A stretch of 64,000 nucleotides of DNA from Torreya grandis (Eukaryota; Streptophyta; Pinopsida; Cupressales; Taxaceae). The DNA lies in contig JARHVA010000250.1 of assembly GCA_037957365.1 (NCBI GenBank), forward strand, positions 2,077,501-2,141,500, in the 5' to 3' direction. Below, in pieces: positions 1 through 12,990 of the stretch. Position 1 is the stretch's first letter, and each line of letters starts with the position of its first letter. A program made the position numbers and the translations under genes. A model generated the notes under the pieces. That model was not told where the DNA came from. It saw nothing but the letters and a program-made list of their open reading frames with translations, and searched no databases.

Positions 1-1875
1 AAAGTTTTGTAATGGTAAATTTTCTTACTATATTGATGGAAAAGTGTTCTAGGAATATTTGAGCTAGCTTCCCAAATGAGAGAGTGAATATTGGGGGATT
101 AAGTAGTACAAATTTAGGGTAGGTCTAGCTAACAACATAGGGAATGTCCTAAGAATAAGTGCATCATCATGTGCTATGAGGTAACAAGTGTGTCTAAGTG
201 CTCATAGATATTGTTGTGGGTCCTCATTATTATAGAATATGGTATATTTAGGGAGTTCCCATTATGGAGGATAAAGTCTGATATGAACTATCAGTTTTAT
301 GGGCTCATTGTAAATCTATTCATAGGTGAGCATGTTATTTTCATGAAAGGTAGAAGCTTCCAAGTTATCCATCTTATTCATGAGGATGATCATGGGATTA
401 GGTTAGATGTTTTCTAAGGGATTCCTCCCAAAATATTCTATTGTGGGAGTTGGTATGTAGGTAATGAGTGGAAAAAGCCTGAGATAAGGGATAACAAATC
501 AAGGTGGTTATAATGGGTTGAGAAGCCACCACATACTATGGAGCTTGTAAAGGGATGTACATATATCTGATAGCCTATGTTAGCACTATATATTGGGTGG
601 TTAAGGGTACATAATATTAAGGTAGATGACTCATAAGATCCTGTAATAATGGTTATGTTTGGGTGTGTAAGGGCATACTCCTTTGAATAAGTGGAAGTGT
701 CATTGGGAATGATATGACTAGGCTCTAGAGTGATGTAGTACTATTTAGGTAGCTATAAGCTAAAGAGTGGTAACATTATAAATTCTAGTAGTGGTTGCTG
801 ATGGAACACTAGACATCATTGGAGGTGGGTTGTCTAAGGGTTGTGTCATAGAGGTATTAGAACAAGTAAGAGGGGGATTATTATGGGAAATTACCATAGC
901 AGTGGTAAATCCTTAACCCTCCTTAGAGTTAATGCCATATAGATGTTGATAAAATTACATGTTGGGAGATATTAGGATACGTATGGATCTGGAGGTAAGA
1001 TAATGGTTAAGAGCTATGGGATTGCTATCTAGTGTGGCGAATTCAATTTTGCCTTAGGTGTATTATTGAGGGGTGCCTTCCCTTATGGACTCATGATAAG
1101 TAAGGGGATAGGTTAATTCTCCATAGATGAATATAGAAATGGGAGTTTGTATTTATTATGTGACTACCATCATATCAAAACCATGTGGCTATAAAAACAA
1201 TAAATAACAAAAATCATGCAAAAGATTATTTTTTATTATCTCATTTTAAGTGAGGATTAAAAGATGCAAACACTGAAGTCATTCCCACAAAGTTTTTACT
1301 TTTTTAAATTTAAATCCTAGAAAAAATAAAAAATAAGGATACCAAGGGTCCTAAGAAATGACGATCTAAGGATGGTCTTAGGTTTTGTTTTGGTTCTCAA
1401 GGATTTCTATATTGGTACCAATACTTGGCTTGGTATTGGGGCCTACCCCCTCACTTTACATACCATAGTGTAAGGTTGTCAAGTTATTATCCAAAATATA
1501 CTAATAAATTAGATTTTATAATCATTTATAGAATTGAATTAGTTCTCCACTTGGTGGTGAAATCCAAATGGGATCGTCAAGAAGAAGGTTGTTGTGAGTT
1601 GATGAAATCTCTATAAGTTCCCTTATGTCAGATGTTTTGATGAGTTTATTGTGAATTTTATTTGATTTGTGTGTGATAAAAGTGATGACTATGATAAATT
1701 CACCACTTATATTATTCTATGTGATTAAATTAAACTGGAAAAATGGATACAGATTCTTTAAGCTTTAAAAAAGAAAAATGCAGTTTTGATTTTCTTTGGA
1801 TGAATCAAACAAAAATAAGAAAGGGAGTTTAACAAAAATATTGAGACCTTAGGGGTCCCATTGGGCGTGTTATAA
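1..1875 (-). mobile_element. Decayed leader/gag remnant of an LTR-A family retrotransposon
   Basis: Read against the E2 interior at 45.4-47.6 kb, this stretch is collinear in the same orientation. About 125-320 resembles the gag segment at 45411-45560, about 1420-1610 resembles the leader at 46975-47165, and 1800-1875 resembles the leader and primer-binding region at 47520-47593. The primer-binding relic at 1852-1871 still reads gggtcccattgggcgtg on the plus strand, next to a possible LTR edge at 1876 (tgttt). No long open frame survives. The remnant enters from the left window edge, so its other end is unseen. Homology was judged by eye; whether an LTR continues after 1876 is unclear. Confidence 0.55.
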
Positions 1876-4800
1876 TGTTTGAGTAGTTTTTTTCATTTTT
1901 TTAGATTAAATGTTACTTAATAAAAACTCCAAATAAAATAGGGTTTATGTGGATACCTATTTTTTTCGATAAGACATTGTGCACTACATGAATACAATGA
2001 TAGTGGGAACTCATTTTTGGCTAGGAAGGCTAACCTACACACATGTGAATACTTGATAAAAATAGATTAATAAAAGAGATGGGTAGACTACATGATTAAA
2101 GATTAGTTCTAGGAAGTGGTACACTTCATTAGATGGATTTTAGTCCACTATTTATGAAATTAAGTGAAATAAAAATATAATAAATTACAATAGATAAATG
2201 ATGTGATAATAAATCTAATTTATATTTTATTCCTCAATTAATATAGTAATGTAAATGAAATATTCTTCCCAATAAGTAGAAGCAAAATCTACATCATCTT
2301 GAATAATAGCTAAAGATTATTCATAGGCTTCATGAAAAGGTGAATAGATGATGGCACAACGGGCTAGATCAAAGGTTATATCTCTCTAATCTATAAATAG
2401 AGGCTGAGAAACTATGGGGAGATCAATGATGCTAGTTACATCATGAACTAAATCAGGTAGAGTATCTAAAAGGAGATGACCATGTTCAAACAATAGTAAT
2501 TAGCAAAGGGATTGTAAATAGAGGCTTATTTTAAGGTCTCATGTCTTGTGTATTAAACACATAAGATAAATTTTGATATTGATAAGATCAGTGTTGATCA
2601 ATAGAATTGGTGTTAATTCTCTCTTGTGTCTGAGTTTAATAAAATAGAGGGTAAAAATGAGATAGATTGCTAATAGATGGATAAGAGGATACAAAGTAGT
2701 GTTAATATTATTTTAATGGTAACATAGATGGATAAATTAAACACTAATTAAAAGATAATGATAAAAATAAAATATGGTACCTACCTTTGATTGAATTGTG
2801 ATCAAAATGGAATTTTTCCATAGGTGCAAGTAGTGGTTCAAGTTGCACAAAAGATGTGGTTGGATGCAATGAAAATCTAGTAGAGTATCATTAAAAATGT
2901 CATCAAAATCTCCAATATTTCAAATAATTATTCAAGGCTCTCAATTTTCTCCTCTAGAATGTAAAGGTAGACTACATATTTATGGATCAACATCGATCCA
3001 AAGAATCAACACCTATCATGGGAAAATTTTCATTGATTTACCCAAAATGGAACCTTTGTTCTAAATGTGGATGATAATAGATCAAGGATGGGTGGATTTA
3101 TTAAAAACAACTCCACACATGAGTAAATTGGTTATTAGGTATATTCCTAGGCTATAAATGTTTTTATGAGGTTGGGAGTGGTAAAGGGGTAAAAGTAAAG
3201 GCTATTCACCAAGTTAGTAAATGGTAAATAATCTAAACCTTAGTATAGGGTTTATTTAGGGGATTTAAATAGATAGAACCTATGACACGTAATTAATCAT
3301 CCTTAGGCATACAAAATTATAGTGTTTATAATCCCATTACAAGTAGATCCATAAAAATATTATTCTAAATAAAATTAAAAGTCCCAATTAATGCCTAAAA
3401 TAGTTATAAAGTATGCTATATAAATTACAAAAGTTCACAATTCCAATTACAATAGTATTAAACAATGGGGCTCTATAAGGCCAATAAGGCAGAGTACAGA
3501 GCTAAACTATCAACAATCCAAAAAAAAAATTATTCTATACCCTTACGTAATATGAAGTATGCATAGTAACTCCTAGTTACCAAGACTACTGCACACTTAC
3601 CAACATGTAAATTCAAATGATCCAAACACATTCACCATAATATACTTTTTTTTTTAAAACATGGAGCCATCAGGATACTCTATCTACACAACCTATCCAA
3701 TCATGTTAATTATAGTAATATATCCTTACAAGGTTGAGGAATGTATACAAAATTAGTAGAAAAGGGTATGTGGATCTGAACACTAAGAATATTTCATTAT
3801 CATCAAATAAAAAATAAATCTGATTGAAGGACTTAGGTTATTATCAATCATTAATAATAAATCATAATATATCTTTGAGTTATTATATGTGCTAATTCCA
3901 ACAAAATGTATTCCCTTATGCCAAAGGATGGATGGAATATCAATCCAAAAATAGTTAAGTTTAACATGGTAGAAGGTACTAACATCTCATACCACACTTT
4001 TTGATGATAAGGAAGATTCCAACCACTAAAAGGTGGTATCAATATCTAAGGGTTTTGATGAAATCCCCTATTTTTTAATTAACTTACCCAAGGAATAATA
4101 TGTCTATCAAATAGGTGCACACTTACCTAGGTGATTAATAACTTGTGCTCATACAACACCTATTACACAAAACTTAAGAGGCCCTTATGACTTTTATAAA
4201 ATTAAAATGGTTGAATCATCACCAAGGATGCTTGATCTAAGGTGATTAAGAAGGTTTTAGGTTTTCTTGTTCAAGAAAGTCATGGAAAACACTAAGGTAC
4301 TATTTTACTCAATAAGGTACATAATTTACATTCAAAATTTTTAGTTTATAATTTAATAAACTAGGTACACATTGTGCATTCAAAATGCTTAGTATATTAA
4401 TTTCAACTAATAACTATGTGAAGAGGATGAATTCCATAATAAAAAAATTAATACTAATAAGTACTCTCTCAAAAGGGTCCTCATAATTAGCCCAAACTTA
4501 CAAGGTTCATGCGTCATATCTGATATGGTTACCTAAAATTGATCCCCTCAAAAATTACCACATCTAATCAGTAATAAAATTCTCTTGAGCATTTCAAAAA
4601 ATTCATATGCCAATCAATAACAATCTTTTCAAATGGGAAAGACATCATAAAGGAGTTAAAGTAAAAGTGACACTCCTAGATAAGTCTAAAAGTAAAATCA
4701 TGCAGTAGTGTATTTAATATGGAAAACAAACTTCAATGAGTCATGGATGTGAAAAAAATTAACTCCTCATTAATGCATACACAAAGATGACCCAAAAATC

Positions 4801-6303
4801 ACAAACCATGCAAGGGTGTGGTATGGTTCTAACACAAGGCACAACAAGCCTTAAGAAACTTTTATAACTTCCAAATAAGGTTCAACATTCCATAAGAATT
4901 ACATGCATTGGTGTAACACATACTATCTATAGGAGACAATTGTAAATACAAATTAAATAAAATGTTCACCTATAAATTTTTTTACAACCATTATAGTTTA
5001 GATGTCACGATAAAATCTAAATCACATGATCTAGGTAACAAGCATACATGATAAAAGAGTAATAACATAATTATATCCTAATCATGATTAAGTGAATAAG
5101 AGGGTACACACACTTAGGGGTTAAGGCTACTTTTATATATGAAATAAACTTCCCTATCATAAATTCCATCTTAGCTCTTAATAAAGCTATTCAATTGGGT
5201 GTCACCACCATGGAACAATAATCCTTTACTAGGAGATGAGAATGAGTCCCACTACACTAAAATAAAGTCCTTCCTTATTTAACATATCGATCATATAAAT
5301 ATGATACACAATTAGGAAGGTAGGATCAAACCTTATGATTAACGAGGAATAACTTGTTCCTCACAAGGATCCCTACCAAAAAGGTCACCTCCAAAGGATC
5401 ATTGATTTAACATAAGGGTGTTCCAATCATAAAATATTCTAATAAAGGGGTCATAACCTAAAGGAATTTATGAAAAAAAAATTAAAATATCAACATATAA
5501 ACCAAATATGTATGACTTAGATATTATGAAAACATAATTTAATTTTTAATTTGTAAATTTATAATATAATCATGATTGAAGTCAAATATCACACTTATTT
5601 GGTGTTAAATTACACTCAAGACTTGTATGATCCTATGAAACCATTGTTGAACTATAAGTATAATAAGCTCACCTCATTTTGGAGTCACCAAAAATAAATA
5701 TATCACTAAAAAGGATAAAAATATTACTCACCACAACAATAAGTGAAAATAATGTGATCCACATGAGGTTCTCTAACAAGATATTCTCTATGGAATCACC
5801 GGTCTATCAGATAAGGTGATTATAATATCATGTAATGATCTTATGTATGTAGATAGGTTTTAAGTGGAAATCCATATATACATTCATGAGTTTATTGGTA
5901 GCTTACATAGGTAAATCATGCCCCCAAGGTCTCTATAACCCTATAAAGTATATTGGGACAAGCCTTTTGACCTAATGAGGGACTAATCCCAAACTCTACC
6001 TCAAACTAATCATAAGGTAAGAGTAAAAAAATAATGGGAATGGGATGGTATCACTAATAATACATCCTAATACATCACCAACTTCATCACTTATGGTTAT
6101 AGTAACACCATGAAATCATCTTACATACTCCACTTAAATGGTGAGGCTAAGTTTGATCGATAATAGTGGTCACTAAACCTAGAAAGGCCCATGTTGATCC
6201 AAAGGTCCACATGTCACTCTAAGGTCCAAATATTACCAATAAAATAGGTCTTAAGAAATAATATAAATCTATCTAATAATTATAATTTAAGTCCTTGAGG
6301 GTA
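1876..6303. other. AT-rich stretch without recognisable genes
   Basis: I see no domain, RNA gene or LTR partner here. The only ORF of note (minus, 3851-4042, 63 codons) has no protein-like features. A TATA-like string, ctataaatagagg, lies at about 2390-2402 in plus orientation and resembles the E1 LTR TATA context, so a decayed LTR piece is possible but unsupported by a boundary or partner. Confidence 0.4.
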
Positions 6304-6308
6304 TGATG
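6304..6308. repeat. Target-site duplication of E1, left copy (TGATG)
   Basis: Five bases immediately outside the 5' LTR. They are identical to 22748-22752 just outside the 3' LTR, as expected for Ty3/Gypsy integration. Confidence 0.93.
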
Positions 6309-7501
6309 TGTAGACATCCAATTCCTAAAACCATTTGTGTTGAAATTGTCAATCTTACTTGAATTACACTCAAATGCACATTTTAGGTCAAAATCCATAA
6401 AACATCCAAAATGGTTCAAACACATCATTTACAAGTGCCATTTTAGGTCAAATTATCCTTAAATATGGTAATGCATTTTATGGGCCAACTAACTTTGATT
6501 AGATCATTTTGATTCAAAATGATCATTTCACCATTTAGTGCTCTGGATCACTCTTTTATTCTAATTCATTGGTACATGTCATGTACCTTTGTTATTTTCT
6601 ATTGGAAACATCATAAAAGAGAATACGGTTCTAATGCATCTAGTGTCACCTTCTAATTCTTCTCAAGTCAAATTACAACCCATTAATATGACTTTCTGAC
6701 TATTTTGATTAGTTGAGGGTCAATTTTCAAATAAATGCACAAATGTTGATTAACCTTATTTAAGGCTAATTAATCCAAACCAAGAGCTTAAGTGGATTTT
6801 ACATGAGATTTGTTGAATATTTATTTTTAAAATTTGATTCTTATTATCTACATCACCTAGTGACATCATCTATGGGGTGGCATCCATCAAGCCATAAGTG
6901 CATAAAATATCAGGATTATGGGTCACCCATGCCTCTTTAATACCCCTTATTCCAAGTTCATCTTGAGGATAATTATGGATTTAATTCCAAATATTAGGAT
7001 TATACTCAACCACACATCTCAATCTTGAGATGGACAGTTCAGGTCGATCCTGACCAATCTCAAAAATCTATAAATAGAGAGGCCATGGACATCATTTCTA
7101 AGCTATTTTGGTGTAAGGTTATTATGCTCAAATATCTTCAAATCTTGAACATTGCAAACTTATAATTTTGAATTATTTCCACAAAGCTTCATTGATATGC
7201 TAGTTTAGTGGTTTAAAATCAAGAGCCTAGGTTTTATGGAGTGTTTTTGAGGCATTGGAGGAGCTTACCACCATTGTTGACAAAGACAAGGATGCTTGAT
7301 CAAGGGAGAACATGTTTTTAAGCCACATGGGTATGGTGAATCCATTTGGGAAGGTAATATGGTATTACTTTCTTTCATTTGTTTCTTTCTATCCTTTGTA
7401 ATTCCTATAGGAATAGATAGGCTTGGTTAGTTAGTTATTTATGCATGTTTCATTATTTATGGACTAATGCTTTACTAACTTGATTTTTAATCCTCTCTAC
7501 A
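6309..7501 (+). repeat. E1 5' LTR
   Basis: 1,193 bp, from TGTAGACATCC to CTCTACA, with terminal inverted repeat TGTAGA/TCTACA. It is collinear with 21536-22747; the differences I can see are mostly substitutions and short indels. The TATA box is at 7069-7076. A diverged minus-strand relative lies at about 32300-33492. Confidence 0.95.
7069..7076 (+). promoter_or_regulatory. TATA box of E1 5' LTR
   Basis: TATAAATA inside tctataaatagagagg, 760 bp from the LTR start. The same box is kept in the 3' LTR (22316-22323) and, 756 bp from its LTR start, in the E5 LTR (32729-32736). This conserved position supports a real Pol II promoter. Confidence 0.75.
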
Positions 7502-7504
7502 TAT

Positions 7505-7522
7505 TGGCATGCCTAGTGGGAC
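7505..7522 (+). other. E1 primer-binding site
   Basis: TGGCATGCCTAGTGGGAC begins three bases after the LTR end. It matches the E2 site (TGGCACGCCCGGTGGGAC, minus strand at 47573-47590) except at likely C-to-T/G-to-A changes. The TGG start fits a tRNA CCA end. I could not assign the tRNA. Confidence 0.75.
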
Positions 7523-9595
7523 TAGACACATCCTACACATGAAGGAGATCCTTTTACAACCTTAAAAAACTTATATGAGATTTTAAAACTCTTACAAATT
7601 GGTTTTCTAACTTTAGTTTGTCATTTTTGGTTGCCATGGTTTTTATATAGTAACCCACATTGGCAAAAATTCTGACATTGCTTACTTAGCTTAATCGACA
7701 TCGGTAAGTAGAATTGACATCGATCAGATCTAAGTTGGAAGTAACCAATGTCAGTGGTATTGACCAATGTTGGTCACTATGTTTTTACAAAAACATAGAC
7801 CTGAGACCTACTTTTCCAAAGTTTCTTGTTTCAAATTCAAAATGTATTCAAATCTAAAGGACATGCTAACAATTTTACTATAGGATCAAGTTTAAAATTT
7901 GATTAAAACATGTTTAAATCACCTTTGCATGCTTAAAAAATTGATTAGGAACCTTGTTTTGGTGCTTAACAAATAATTTTTAGATGTTTTTGGTAAATGT
8001 TTTCAAAGTTTACAACTAAGACCAAGGGGTGAAATGAACACCACCAAACATTTCATTCGAGTTTAAAATTAAACACACTTGTCAATTCTTGGTTGCAATA
8101 GTTGATTAGATTAATCTTATTTGGCAAAAAGAGGAATGTTGCATGTATGCTCTTATATTTATCCCCTAGAGGGAACCCTTGGAATCAAAAGTGCCATTCC
8201 TATTGCAAATAGCCTAATCCAAAGCTTAGAAATAATGTCACCTAAATCACTGCCCAAAAACTTGCTAAAGTTTGGGTGATCTTGAAAATGAACCTAAAGT
8301 CTTTCTATTTTCATGGTTTCTTTGTTTTTATGCAACTTGGCTTGTGAGGGGGACTTTATCACCTCTCAAAATCTCTTTAGGGAAGCTTTGACTCAGGGTT
8401 TCACCTCTTAGAATTTACTTCATTTGACTCCTTTAGAGTTGCACATGGGATGTAGTGGCACTTTGGACATCACACTATACTAAGCGAATAACAGGATGTA
8501 GTGGTTGCAAAAAGGTCTAGAACTTTTTTCAACAAATCAAGTGATACGGACCTAAAATCCATGCATTTATTTTGCATTATTTGGCATGAAAGTCAATGTG
8601 AAATTGATTCCCCTAGAAACATTCAAAACTTGATAGTTTAGTAGACCCCACTTTGCCATACCTTTTTAGTTTAGACTTAAGATATTTGTTTACTTGGTCT
8701 TGATTTGTGTCTAGATTGATTGTTAACTCAATGAACTTAACCAAAACACATTGTCCTCAATTTTCATGAGAAAGGGAGGTGTTACACTATCCAAATGGAA
8801 AATTCATCTTTTCCTTGTTTAATTTTTTTATCAAAATCTTTGTGTCATGACATCCACTTTGGTACAGTAATGTTTCCCAATTGAATCTAAAACTTTTTAC
8901 CCAATTTGTTTAAATCCTTCATTTATAATCCACATTCAAAATTGAACCTTTCTGAGTTCTAAAGGTTGGTGCGTCAAAGTGGGTTCACCTTTGTGCACTA
9001 ATCTTATTTTAACTTGGGTTCAATTTTTTATTTGGATTGAAGGTCATTTATTAAGACTCAAAAAAACATTATCATCTTGGTGGACTCAACTCATCTTGCA
9101 TATCACTCATGCTTTGGGTCCTATAGCATATTTTATCCTACTAGAATCATGTGGTGACATTGTGCTGCCTATTTGGTCTTAGATTTATACTTAGTGCTTC
9201 ATGTATGTCTTTACATCCTGAGTTGCTTAGTTCATTTTGTCTTTTTCATAATCTAGAGAGCTTTCCTCTAAACTTCTAGGGTCAACTTTTCAAAGTTAAA
9301 ACTAGCTTTTGTAGTGTGGGTATATCAAAAAGAGCTAGGCTTTGGTGTACTAGTTTTAACCTTGGGTCTTTGAGTTACCTTACTCTCTTTTGATCTATAT
9401 GATTTCAACTTTACCAAAGGTTGTGTAATTTCATGAACCAAATCTTCTAAATTGTGCGTGGTTTCAAACCACCCTCCCTTATAGTCTCATTGGTACCTTG
9501 GTCATTTATTTAAAAAGAGAGCCAAATCATACTTTTATTAATTATCAAATATTAGTCCAAATTTATTCAAACACATAGAGAATCTCTTTTTAGAC
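7523..9595 (+). other. E1 leader between primer-binding site and gag
   Basis: Two kilobases without a supported ORF. At 7665-7790 there is a cluster of dyad-like strings (tcgacatcggt, ttgacatcgat, ccaatgtcagt, ccaatgttggt) related to motifs in the LTRs or leaders of E2 and E3. The ORF at 8979-9182 has no recognisable feature and I do not regard it as a gene. Confidence 0.6.
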
Positions 9596-12180
9596 ATGAC
9601 TCAAAGGTTCACTCGTAGTGGGGCCTCTTATAGCCTTAGTTATGAGGATGATAAATTTTATGATGGTCAAGATAACCCCATTGTTTTTGATGATATCCCT
9701 ATAATATTAGGATTTGAAGATGATTACAATGAATATCAACCCTAAGAAGATCAAGATGAAGCCCTTATTAGATTGATAAAATCAAGTGCTAGACTACCTT
9801 CTAACTTTCCTATGGAACCATTGCATACCTTGGTTATAGATGGAGAATAATGATGAAAAGAGAAATCTTTTGCATAAATAGACATGCCTTCTTCTTCTAA
9901 AAAAGGAAAGGAAATACAAATAGAGTAGAAACCCATAAATCTAGATCTTCTCGCTAAGATCAAGATAATAAGTCAATGATATGTAGATCAACTTGTCATA
10001 GACTTAACTGACTCCCTATTTCCACTTCAATTCACAATATGCTTCCAAAAAACATGAATATATGGTAGACAGTATGCAAAAAATATTGGCTGAGAACATT
10101 ACCATAGTGGATCAAGTTAATCTAAATGAATAGTTAAAGTCATAAGAGATGTTACAAGATGTTCCATTTGACATGAAACATACATTCTTCAATCATCAAG
10201 AACCTCTTGTTACTTTACAAACTTAGAAACCCAAGAATTTAGTTTGAATTGAGGAAATCTCTCAAATAAACCAAAGATTGGTAAATAAACATAGACATTT
10301 CCAAAATCAACAAAATGCAAAATAGCCAAATTCAGGGAATGTTTTATAATCCAAGAATCAATGGCCTATGTTCTCAACTCAAGCAACAAATTAGAACCAA
10401 ATCATGGATCAAAAGGTATACACTCCCTATATATCCATACAAAATTAGGGGCACATTCCACCCCAACATCAAAAAAAATAGGGGTACATTCCACCCCAAC
10501 AACAATAAAATTAGGGGCACATTTCACCCCAACAACAACAAAACTAGGGGCACATTCCATCCCAACAACAACAAAATTAGGGGCACATTCCACCCCAAAA
10601 ATAACAAAACTAGGGGCACATTCCACCCCAATAACATATTATCCAATCTAAAAATGCATCAAACATGTAAGAATGCAATTCTATGAAGGAAATTATCCAA
10701 AGATTAGAGATGAACAATAGAGTCAAAAAGTATAAATTGGATGAGATATGCCCATATCCATTTGACTTATCTATTCTCCAAAACCCCTTTCCACCTCACT
10801 TTGAAGCACCTAAATTTGAAAAATACAAAGGGAAAGGAGATCCATGTGAACACATATAAGCATTCTTCATCTTGTGTCAAGAGGTTGCTTATAGTAGTGA
10901 GTATTTATTATGACTGTTTCTATGAAGTTTAATGGGACAAGCTCTTGATTGGCTACTTGAACTACCCAAGGGATCAGTTAAATATTGGAATGACTTATCA
11001 AAAAAGTTTTTTAACCATTTATCATATAACATGGAACATGAATTGACCATTGTTGACTTATGCAAAGCCAAACAACATGATGGTGAAAGTTTTGTTGCAT
11101 ATCTACAAAGGTGGAGAGTATTGGCAGGCCACTTTCAACACAATTTACTGGACAAATAGTTGGCTGATATCTTTGCACATAATGCATCCTAAAGTTGCAC
11201 ATAATCTATGGTTATCTTTTGCTAACTTATTTGAAGAAATTATTGACAAAGGAGTGCAGATTGAGAAGGATCTTATTTCTAAGGGCCTTGGTAAGATCTT
11301 TACATAAGGACAAGCATCTAATCAGACTAAATCACTAGCTCCTCAAACAATTATGTAGGATAAGTCTAAGGGATTTCAAAAAAATAAGAAAATGGTTGGA
11401 AATGGGGTGACAAAAATAAGACATGTACAAATGGTACAGACTATACCTCCTTTAAATGTATAATTAACTCCCTCAAATCTGCTACCTACTTTTCAAAAAC
11501 AACTTATATGAAGGATGTTTCATAACAATTTTAGAGTCTTTAGAAAGTTTAGAGAATCAATTGAAGTAGTATCACAAAATTTCATTACAGCTAACTTAAT
11601 TATATGGCTAATATCAAGGCCATTTCCTTAAGATCAATAAAAACTAGACTGGTATAAAGAGAATGAATGGTGTAACTTTCATCATGTTATTTGGTCATGG
11701 TGTATATCATTGCATTCAATTATGACATATTATTAAGGAATTTATTTAAAATGTTGAGATGGAAATTAAGTTGGCCCCTAATTAGGACACAAATTAAGAT
11801 ATGGGAATCTATAAAGACTCCTTTTCTCAACATGATCCACCACCACCAAGAAATAATCAAAATGGTCACAATCAAGGATAGAGGTAGAATCAAAACCAAC
11901 AGCAAGGTTAGAATCATAATGAGCATAATCAAGATCATGATCCCCATGCTAATAATGTGGCTTATAACAATGTGCCTTATGACTACAATAACATTGTAGG
12001 ATGCATTTTTGTAACCCACATTACCACTATTATTATGATGCCATGTGGCCAATCTCATGTTCTTCACAACACGAGACCCATCATTATAGGGTCAACACCC
12101 TCTCCCCCTGGTAATACCATGTCGAGTTTACATCATCATGTTACTACTCCATTTGGATGGGTTACTAATCCTGAATAATA
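9596..12180 (+). pseudogene. gag: E1 gag, degenerate
   Basis: This would encode the capsid polyprotein that packages element RNA in cytoplasmic particles. I place the start at the ATG at 9596, which opens an acidic stretch (MTQRFTRSGASYSLSYEDD) broken by a stop after about 50 codons. A Q/P-rich 11-residue repeat follows at 10441-10640. The Retrotrans_gag-type core runs from about 10743 to 11200 and includes LNPFPPHF-like and GQALDWLLELPKGSVKYWND segments and the downstream FVAYLQRWR. After 11800 the frame is rich in N, H and Q (about 11820-12000), as in many plant gag tails. Several stops and at least one frame change interrupt it. No CCHC zinc knuckle is evident. Confidence 0.8.
10441..10640 (+). 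repeat. 33-bp minisatellite in E1 gag (about six copies)
   Basis: About six copies of a 33-bp unit with core ggggcacattccacccc and a caacaacaa tail; the second copy is slightly longer. In the gag frame each unit reads G-H-I-P-P-Q-Q-Q-Q-N followed by TAG, so the array would be an 11-residue Q/P repeat if each TAG was formerly CAG. The other two frames are open (RGTFHPNNN and LGAHSTPTT repeats) but do not join recognisable gag sequence. Confidence 0.85.
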
Positions 12181-12402
12181 GTACCATTCTTCTAGAGGCT
12201 CCTCACTAACCCAAAATTATAGAAATACTATTAATCACCCAAAAATCACCATCCAAGGCCCTTTGCCTTGCTATTCTAATTATAATGACTCCTTGCCACC
12301 TCTAGGTTGCACAATTATAACTAGATGCCTATGAGTTACCATCCAGGGCCCTTCATCCACTCCTTTCCATAAACCCAATAAGAACATTGTGCCAATGGTT
12401 CC

Positions 12403-12990
12403 AAAGCTGAATACTATCCCAACAAAGACTAAACTAGTTCAATCCAAAATTCAAAGGCCTTACAGTATAATGGATCAATTAAATCATGTACATGAGTGAA
12501 AAATAAAAATAAGGTGGAATAGATATGAGGTTTATGACATTTTGATTTCCCAAGGAGGTCATTGAGATAGTCTTCTATGATTTTGTGAATAAGGTCATGG
12601 AAGATGTAGATCATAACATGTTGGTAGGTTGCACCTGTGTTCTTCAGACCAAAAGGCATGACCCTATAGAAAAAATTTCCCTAGGGGGTGATAAATGTTG
12701 TTTTCCGTAAGGGGTGATAAATGTTGGTGATAAAGCTGAATACTATCCCAACAAAGACTAAACTAGTTCAATCCAAAATTCAAAGGCCTTATAGTATAAT
12801 GGATCAATTGAATCATGTACATGAGTGAAAAATAAAAATAAGGTGGAATAGATACGAGGTTTATGACATTTTTATTTCCCAAGGAGGTCACTAAGATAGT
12901 CTTCTATGATTTAATTGATCCATTATACTCTAAGGCCTTTGAATTTTGGATTGAACTAGTTTAGTCTTTGTTGGGATAGTATTCAGCTTA
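12403..12990. repeat. Scrambled direct/inverted repeat with reversed RT fragment in E1
   Basis: A 181-bp block at 12403-12583 recurs directly at 12732-12912. Its first part, about 12404-12486, recurs inverted at about 12906-12990. The inverted copy matches the first block better than the second at the ggatcaattaaatcat site. Between the direct copies is sequence encoding an RT fragment on the minus strand. All of this lies between gag and protease, where no RT belongs. Confidence 0.85.
12429..12700 (-). pseudogene. Reverse-oriented RT fragment inside E1
   Basis: On the minus strand the segment reads MPFGLKNTGATYQHV, then FHDLIHKIIEDYLNDLL, matching the RT palm region (normally MPFGL-NAGATYQ followed by a YxDD box). 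The element's own RT has MPFSLKNVGATYQHV and YVDD at 15620-15731. In this fragment the first Asp of the YxDD box reads Asn (YLND). It runs against the element and is part of a repeated, partly inverted block, so it is a rearranged piece rather than a functional domain. Confidence 0.8.

Noticed and set aside
10402..10626. Minus-strand and shifted-frame ORFs over the 33-bp array (repeats such as VECAPNFVVVG or LGAHSTPTT)
   Set aside because: Any tandem repeat of 33 bp stays open in frames that lack a stop in the unit. These frames do not join recognisable gag sequence.
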